Assembly (NCBI GenBank): GCA_964453055.1
Contig: CAYVOD010000003.1
Span: forward strand, 16,484-80,483
DNA length: 64,000 nt
Origin: UBA2256 sp964453055
Lineage (GTDB): Bacteria > Spirochaetota > Spirochaetia > Treponematales > Rectinemataceae
Reading direction: 5' to 3'
Positions 61,074 through 64,000 of the stretch are shown in pieces (the first letter of the stretch is position 1; every line of letters begins with the position of its first letter). Position numbers and translations under genes: made by a program. The notes under the pieces are model-generated. The model ran no database searches, was not told the origin of the DNA, and saw only the letters and a program-made list of their open reading frames with translations.

Positions 61074-62591
61074 ATGCGTTGGTTTAGAAAGCTGATCCCT
61101 TGGCTCGTCATCGCCGCCACCGTGGCGGCGATGATCTATTTGCCCGATGTTGACCCAGAGCGCTACACCGACTTTTCGAGCCTCTTCGGGACCGAGCGTC
61201 GGCGACAGGCCAACGCGGGTTTTTCCGTCGCGGTCTGCAAAAACGGGAAGATAATCTACCAGGGTTCCTTCGGAAAAGACGGAGCGGGCAAGCCGATAGC
61301 CAGGGATTCACCCATGTACCTGGGACCAAGCTCGGAAATCCTCTCCGGCGCTCTCCTCTATTCCCTGATCCTCGAAGGAAGCCTTTCCCTTGACGACGAC
61401 ATCCGCAAGCACCTTCCGGGCCTGGACATGTCCAAGCCCCGCAACCTGCGGGATATCGTCGGCATTAAGGAAAGCGGCGCCGAGCTGGAAGATAAGCCCA
61501 TCACCATTCTCCAGGTCGCCTCCCACGCGATCGACCTGAGCGAGAGAGATTTGAGCGCCTTCCGTTCAAGGATATCGGGTATCGAGGCGGGAGAGCTGAA
61601 TCCGGAGTTTTTCCTTCTTTCCCGGCTTTCCTCCGAGGGAGTCCCGCGGAGCAGGCTCGCCTACCGGCTGCTCGGCACGGTGATGGAGAACGCCGAAAGC
61701 CAAAGCTTCTCTAAATTGCTAGAATCGAGACTTTTGATTCCCCTGGGGATGCACGGCACTACCGCAGACCCCGATTCCCTCCAGGGCATCGCCACGGGAT
61801 CGGGCCTCTTTTTCGGCTTAGCCTTTCCCTACGACTCCCGGGTTCCCATCATAGCCGCGCCGGCGGACGGCATCGTCAGCACCGCCGAGGATATTGCCAG
61901 GTTCCTCTCCTACATCACGGCGCCGCCGGGAAAGGGCATCGAAAGCCTTCCGCCCGCCCAGGTCGCCAAATTGTACCAGCCCCTAAGTTCCGATGGCAGC
62001 GCGGGCTTCGGATGGAGGGTGGAAAACTCTGGCAGCGATAGAAGGGTGTACCAGGGCGGCTCGGTGGAGGGTTTTTCCTCCCGGGTGGTGATATGGCCGG
62101 AACGCAACGCCGGCATCGCAATACTATCGGCCCAGGGTGGTATCATCCAATCCAATATTGTCCTGCCTATACTCAGCTCTGCTGCGGAAAGCCTTCTTTT
62201 CACGGGATCGAGCCCCCGGCTCTTCGCCATAAACCGGGTGTTGATAATTCTCGGCATAAGCCTTTTAGTTTACCTCGTGAGCCTTCTTTTCCAGACGGCC
62301 ATCTCCAAATCCTGGGCCAAAAACCTGCTGGAAAGAAGGGAGCTAGGCCGCGGAAGCCTCTTCCATACGCTCATCCTGGCGAGAACCGTGTCGGGCGTCG
62401 CCGCCCGGGCCTTCCTGCTCTTCGCCGCGCCGCTCCTTGTCGGAATTTTTTTGGGTATGCCCCGCCTCGGGTATCATGACCTCATGACCATGGAACCCGG
62501 GATTTACGCCGCCTTTATAATCCTGGCCTCCGTCGGGACCATGCGAAACGTCGCCCGGCTCGTATGGCTGCGCAGGCTTTCGAAAGGCTAA
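61074..62591 (+). CDS. Membrane-anchored beta-lactamase-fold protein, catalytic residues lost
   Basis: 505 aa. One membrane helix at 7-23; a class C beta-lactamase/serine-hydrolase fold (~48-370: GFSVAVCKNGKIIYQG, GALLYSLILEGSLSLDDDIRKHLPGLD, STAEDIARFLSYI, GFGWRVEN); and three C-terminal membrane helices (~388-407, 441-460, 474-494). The catalytic motifs are altered: the SxxK region reads GPSSEIL (no Lys at S+3), the YxN region reads RLAYRLLG, and the KTG/HxG region is YQGGSVEGFSS. Other family positions are kept. So it is probably a non-catalytic relative, perhaps a sensor or binding protein. The ATG is 27 bp after glnN, with only a weak ribosome site. Confidence 0.82.
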   Translation: MRWFRKLIPWLVIAATVAAMIYLPDVDPERYTDFSSLFGTERRRQANAGFSVAVCKNGKIIYQGSFGKDGAGKPIARDSPMYLGPSSEILSGALLYSLILEGSLSLDDDIRKHLPGLDMSKPRNLRDIVGIKESGAELEDKPITILQVASHAIDLSERDLSAFRSRISGIEAGELNPEFFLLSRLSSEGVPRSRLAYRLLGTVMENAESQSFSKLLESRLLIPLGMHGTTADPDSLQGIATGSGLFFGLAFPYDSRVPIIAAPADGIVSTAEDIARFLSYITAPPGKGIESLPPAQVAKLYQPLSSDGSAGFGWRVENSGSDRRVYQGGSVEGFSSRVVIWPERNAGIAILSAQGGIIQSNIVLPILSSAAESLLFTGSSPRLFAINRVLIILGISLLVYLVSLLFQTAISKSWAKNLLERRELGRGSLFHTLILARTVSGVAARAFLLFAAPLLVGIFLGMPRLGYHDLMTMEPGIYAAFIILASVGTMRNVARLVWLRRLSKG

Positions 62592-62750
62592 AACTATTTC
62601 TGGTTAATTCTTTTTCTATAAATATATTAAAAGACTTGATTGCGTGCCGAAAAAGCGCGGAGGATATGGACAGGGCAATCGGAGAAGAATAGAATCTGAA
62701 CTGCGCCAAAAGAATGAAAAAAATGGCGCTACGTTCACAGGAGGAAGCAA

Positions 62751-63746
62751 ATGAAAAAGCTTCTTGTTGCTCTCGCCGTACTCGTCCTCATCCTCGCCAG
62801 CTGCGGTGGTGGGGCCAGCGGCAAACCCAAGATCGGTGTCGCGATCTACAAATTCGACGACACCTTCATGTCCTATGTCCGCAACGCGATAACCGAAAAC
62901 GCGACGGACAAGGCGGAAATCGAAGTAGTGGACAGCCAGAATGCCCAGCCTACCCAAAACGATCAGGTGGACGCCTTCTTATCGAAGAAAATGAAGGCGA
63001 TCGCCATAAATCCCGTCGACCGTACGGCGGCGGCGACTATAATAGAAAAAGCGAAGGCCAAGAAGACCCCGGTGGTCTTCTTCAACCGCGAGCCCCTGCC
63101 TGAGGACATGGCTTCCTGGGACAAGGTCTACTATGTCGGCGCCAAGGCCGAGCAGTCCGGCACCATGCAAGGCCAGATCGTCGTGGATTATTGGAAGAAC
63201 AATCCCGCCGCCGACAAGAACAAGGACGGCAAGATCCAGTACATCATGCTCAAGGGCGAGCCCGGACATCAGGACGCGGAGCTCCGCACCCAATATTCCA
63301 TCCAGGCGGTCACCGACGCCGGCATCGAGGTGGACAAGCTGGCCGAAGACACTGCGTTCTGGGACAGGCCCAAGGCTTTCGAGAAAATGAAGGCCTTCTA
63401 CGCCGCCTATGGAGACAAGATCGAGGTTGTCTTCTGCAATAACGACGACATGGCCTTGGGAGCCATCGAAGCCCTCAAGTCCGAAGGCTATTTCACCGGC
63501 GGCAAGCAGATCGTCGTAGTCGGCGTGGACGCCACGGCCCCCGCCCTCCAGGCGCTGGAGGAAGGAACTCTCCTGGGCACGGTGCTCAACGATGCCAAGA
63601 ACCAGGGCAAGGCTACCTTCGACATCGCCTACGCTCTGGCTAAGGGCGAGGACGTGACCAAGGCCGGCTGGGAAATCACCGACGGCAAGTATGTCTGGGT
63701 TCCCTACCAGATGGTGACGAAGGACAACTACACTCAGTTTAAATAA
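62751..63746 (+). CDS. mglB: Galactose/methyl-galactoside-binding lipoprotein
   Basis: 331 aa. Lipoprotein signal with lipobox LASC (Cys ~18). Periplasmic-binding-protein fold with the MglB features: FDDTFMSYVRN, FFNREP, the Ca-binding loop DKNKDGKIQY, NNDDMALGAIEALK, VVGVDATAPALQALEEG. It captures galactose/glucose for the Mgl ABC importer and can feed chemotaxis. The ribosome site is strong (AGGAGGAAG). The mglA gene starts 178 bp downstream, separated by a large hairpin. Confidence 0.95.
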   Translation: MKKLLVALAVLVLILASCGGGASGKPKIGVAIYKFDDTFMSYVRNAITENATDKAEIEVVDSQNAQPTQNDQVDAFLSKKMKAIAINPVDRTAAATIIEKAKAKKTPVVFFNREPLPEDMASWDKVYYVGAKAEQSGTMQGQIVVDYWKNNPAADKNKDGKIQYIMLKGEPGHQDAELRTQYSIQAVTDAGIEVDKLAEDTAFWDRPKAFEKMKAFYAAYGDKIEVVFCNNDDMALGAIEALKSEGYFTGGKQIVVVGVDATAPALQALEEGTLLGTVLNDAKNQGKATFDIAYALAKGEDVTKAGWEITDGKYVWVPYQMVTKDNYTQFK

Positions 63747-63767
63747 GCAAGCTCCGTTCGAATCAAG

Positions 63768-63821
63768 CGGGAAGGGGCGGCTCCGCGGTCTTGCGCAAGA
63801 CCGCGGAGCCGCCCCTTCCCG
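63768..63821. repeat. 54-bp perfect palindrome between mglB and mglA
   Basis: Arms of 27 bp (63768-63794 beginning CGGGAAGGGGCGG; 63795-63821 ending CCGCCCCTTCCCG) with no spacer. It lies 21 bp after the mglB stop. Not followed by a T-run, so it may protect the mglB message or reduce read-through into mglA. The same idea is seen after the sugar-binding gene at 2.7 kb. Confidence 0.85.
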
Positions 63822-63924
63822 TGATTGGCGACCATTCGCCGCTTTTCCCTTTTCTTGGGGGATGAAAGGGTGTAATACTAAGCTCGCAGCCCATTCTTTA
63901 TCCTGTACGCAAAGGGAGGTTTCC

Positions 63925-64000
63925 ATGGGCGACTCCGGATATGTTCTGGAGATGAACCATATATCCAAAAGTTTCCCCGGGGTCCAAGCCCTGGACGACG
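63925..64000 (+). CDS. mglA: Sugar ABC transporter ATP-binding protein, cut by right edge
   Basis: Only the first 25 residues are present: MGDSGYVLEMNHISKSFPGV followed by QALDD. The pattern (LEMxxISKSFPGVxAL) is the typical start of MglA/RbsA-type ATPases, before Walker A. AAAGGGAGG precedes ATG 63925. It follows mglB in the same direction, so this is the Mgl operon. Confidence 0.85.
   Translation, partial: MGDSGYVLEMNHISKSFPGVQALDD

Noticed and set aside
1..64000. CRISPR arrays, insertion sequences, prophage, integrase or att sites
   Set aside because: No regularly spaced repeats, transposase, integrase or tRNA gene was found; the region looks like core chromosome.

Overview
The window is dense, high-GC (roughly 60%) bacterial chromosome with no rRNA, tRNA, insertion sequence, phage or CRISPR. 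The gene content points to a free-living or host-associated spirochaete of the Treponema/Spirochaeta type. The evidence is a class II (treponeme-type) PurE without PurK, a DUF4954 protein, a type III glutamine synthetase, a short EF-G, a long eukaryote-length urocanase, an mgl sugar transporter, and a TonB/ExbBD set implying an outer membrane. This assignment is an inference from family distribution, not a phylogeny.

Layout. 1-9.8 kb is a sugar-use region: a CUT1 ABC importer (binding protein, two permeases) followed by a diacylglycerol-kinase-like gene cut by the left edge, all on the minus strand. It diverges from an RpiR regulator, 6-phosphogluconate dehydrogenase, a PfkB kinase, a zinc dehydrogenase and a Gfo/Idh/MocA oxidoreductase. 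9.9-14.9 kb is a signalling cluster: a membrane histidine kinase that ends in an extra acyltransferase-like domain, a small ICMT-like membrane protein, and a receiver/HD-GYP protein. 14.9-17.1 kb is exbB-exbD-tonB. 17.2-31.7 kb is an almost complete purine pathway on the minus strand (purB, then purL-purQ-purC-purE-purF-purDM-purN-purH-guaB), with most genes overlapping by a few bases. 31.8-43 kb holds ssb, a KdgR-like IclR regulator with a KdgR-type operator, a U32 protein, EF-G, an unknown gene, the DUF4954 gene and urocanase. 43-50 kb holds thioredoxin, a malate/lactate dehydrogenase-type enzyme, serA-serC, DUF1015, a small membrane protein, lspA and nif3. A candidate ~113-nt RNA of unknown family lies in front of nif3.

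50.3-52.6 kb is an unusual three-gene operon: a P-loop NTPase, a small protein resembling the cytoplasmic part of the flagellar stator protein MotA without its membrane helices, and a protein with two FliG-C-like repeats. 52.7-56.9 kb is a lysine-family operon (lysC-dapB-dapD-proC) preceded by a lysine riboswitch. 57-61 kb is a sigma-54 activator followed by glnN, which has a near-perfect sigma-54 promoter and an upstream inverted repeat. The right end has a membrane-anchored beta-lactamase-fold protein that has lost its catalytic residues, then mglB and the start of mglA.

The strongest candidates for something undescribed are the MotA-like/FliG-like soluble pair (50.3-52.6 kb), the histidine kinase-acyltransferase fusion with its neighbours (9.9-14.9 kb), and the orphan RNA at about 50.0-50.12 kb. 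No gene-free stretch exceeds 300 bases except 56527-57066, which is occupied by the lysine riboswitch, a terminator and an inverted repeat.
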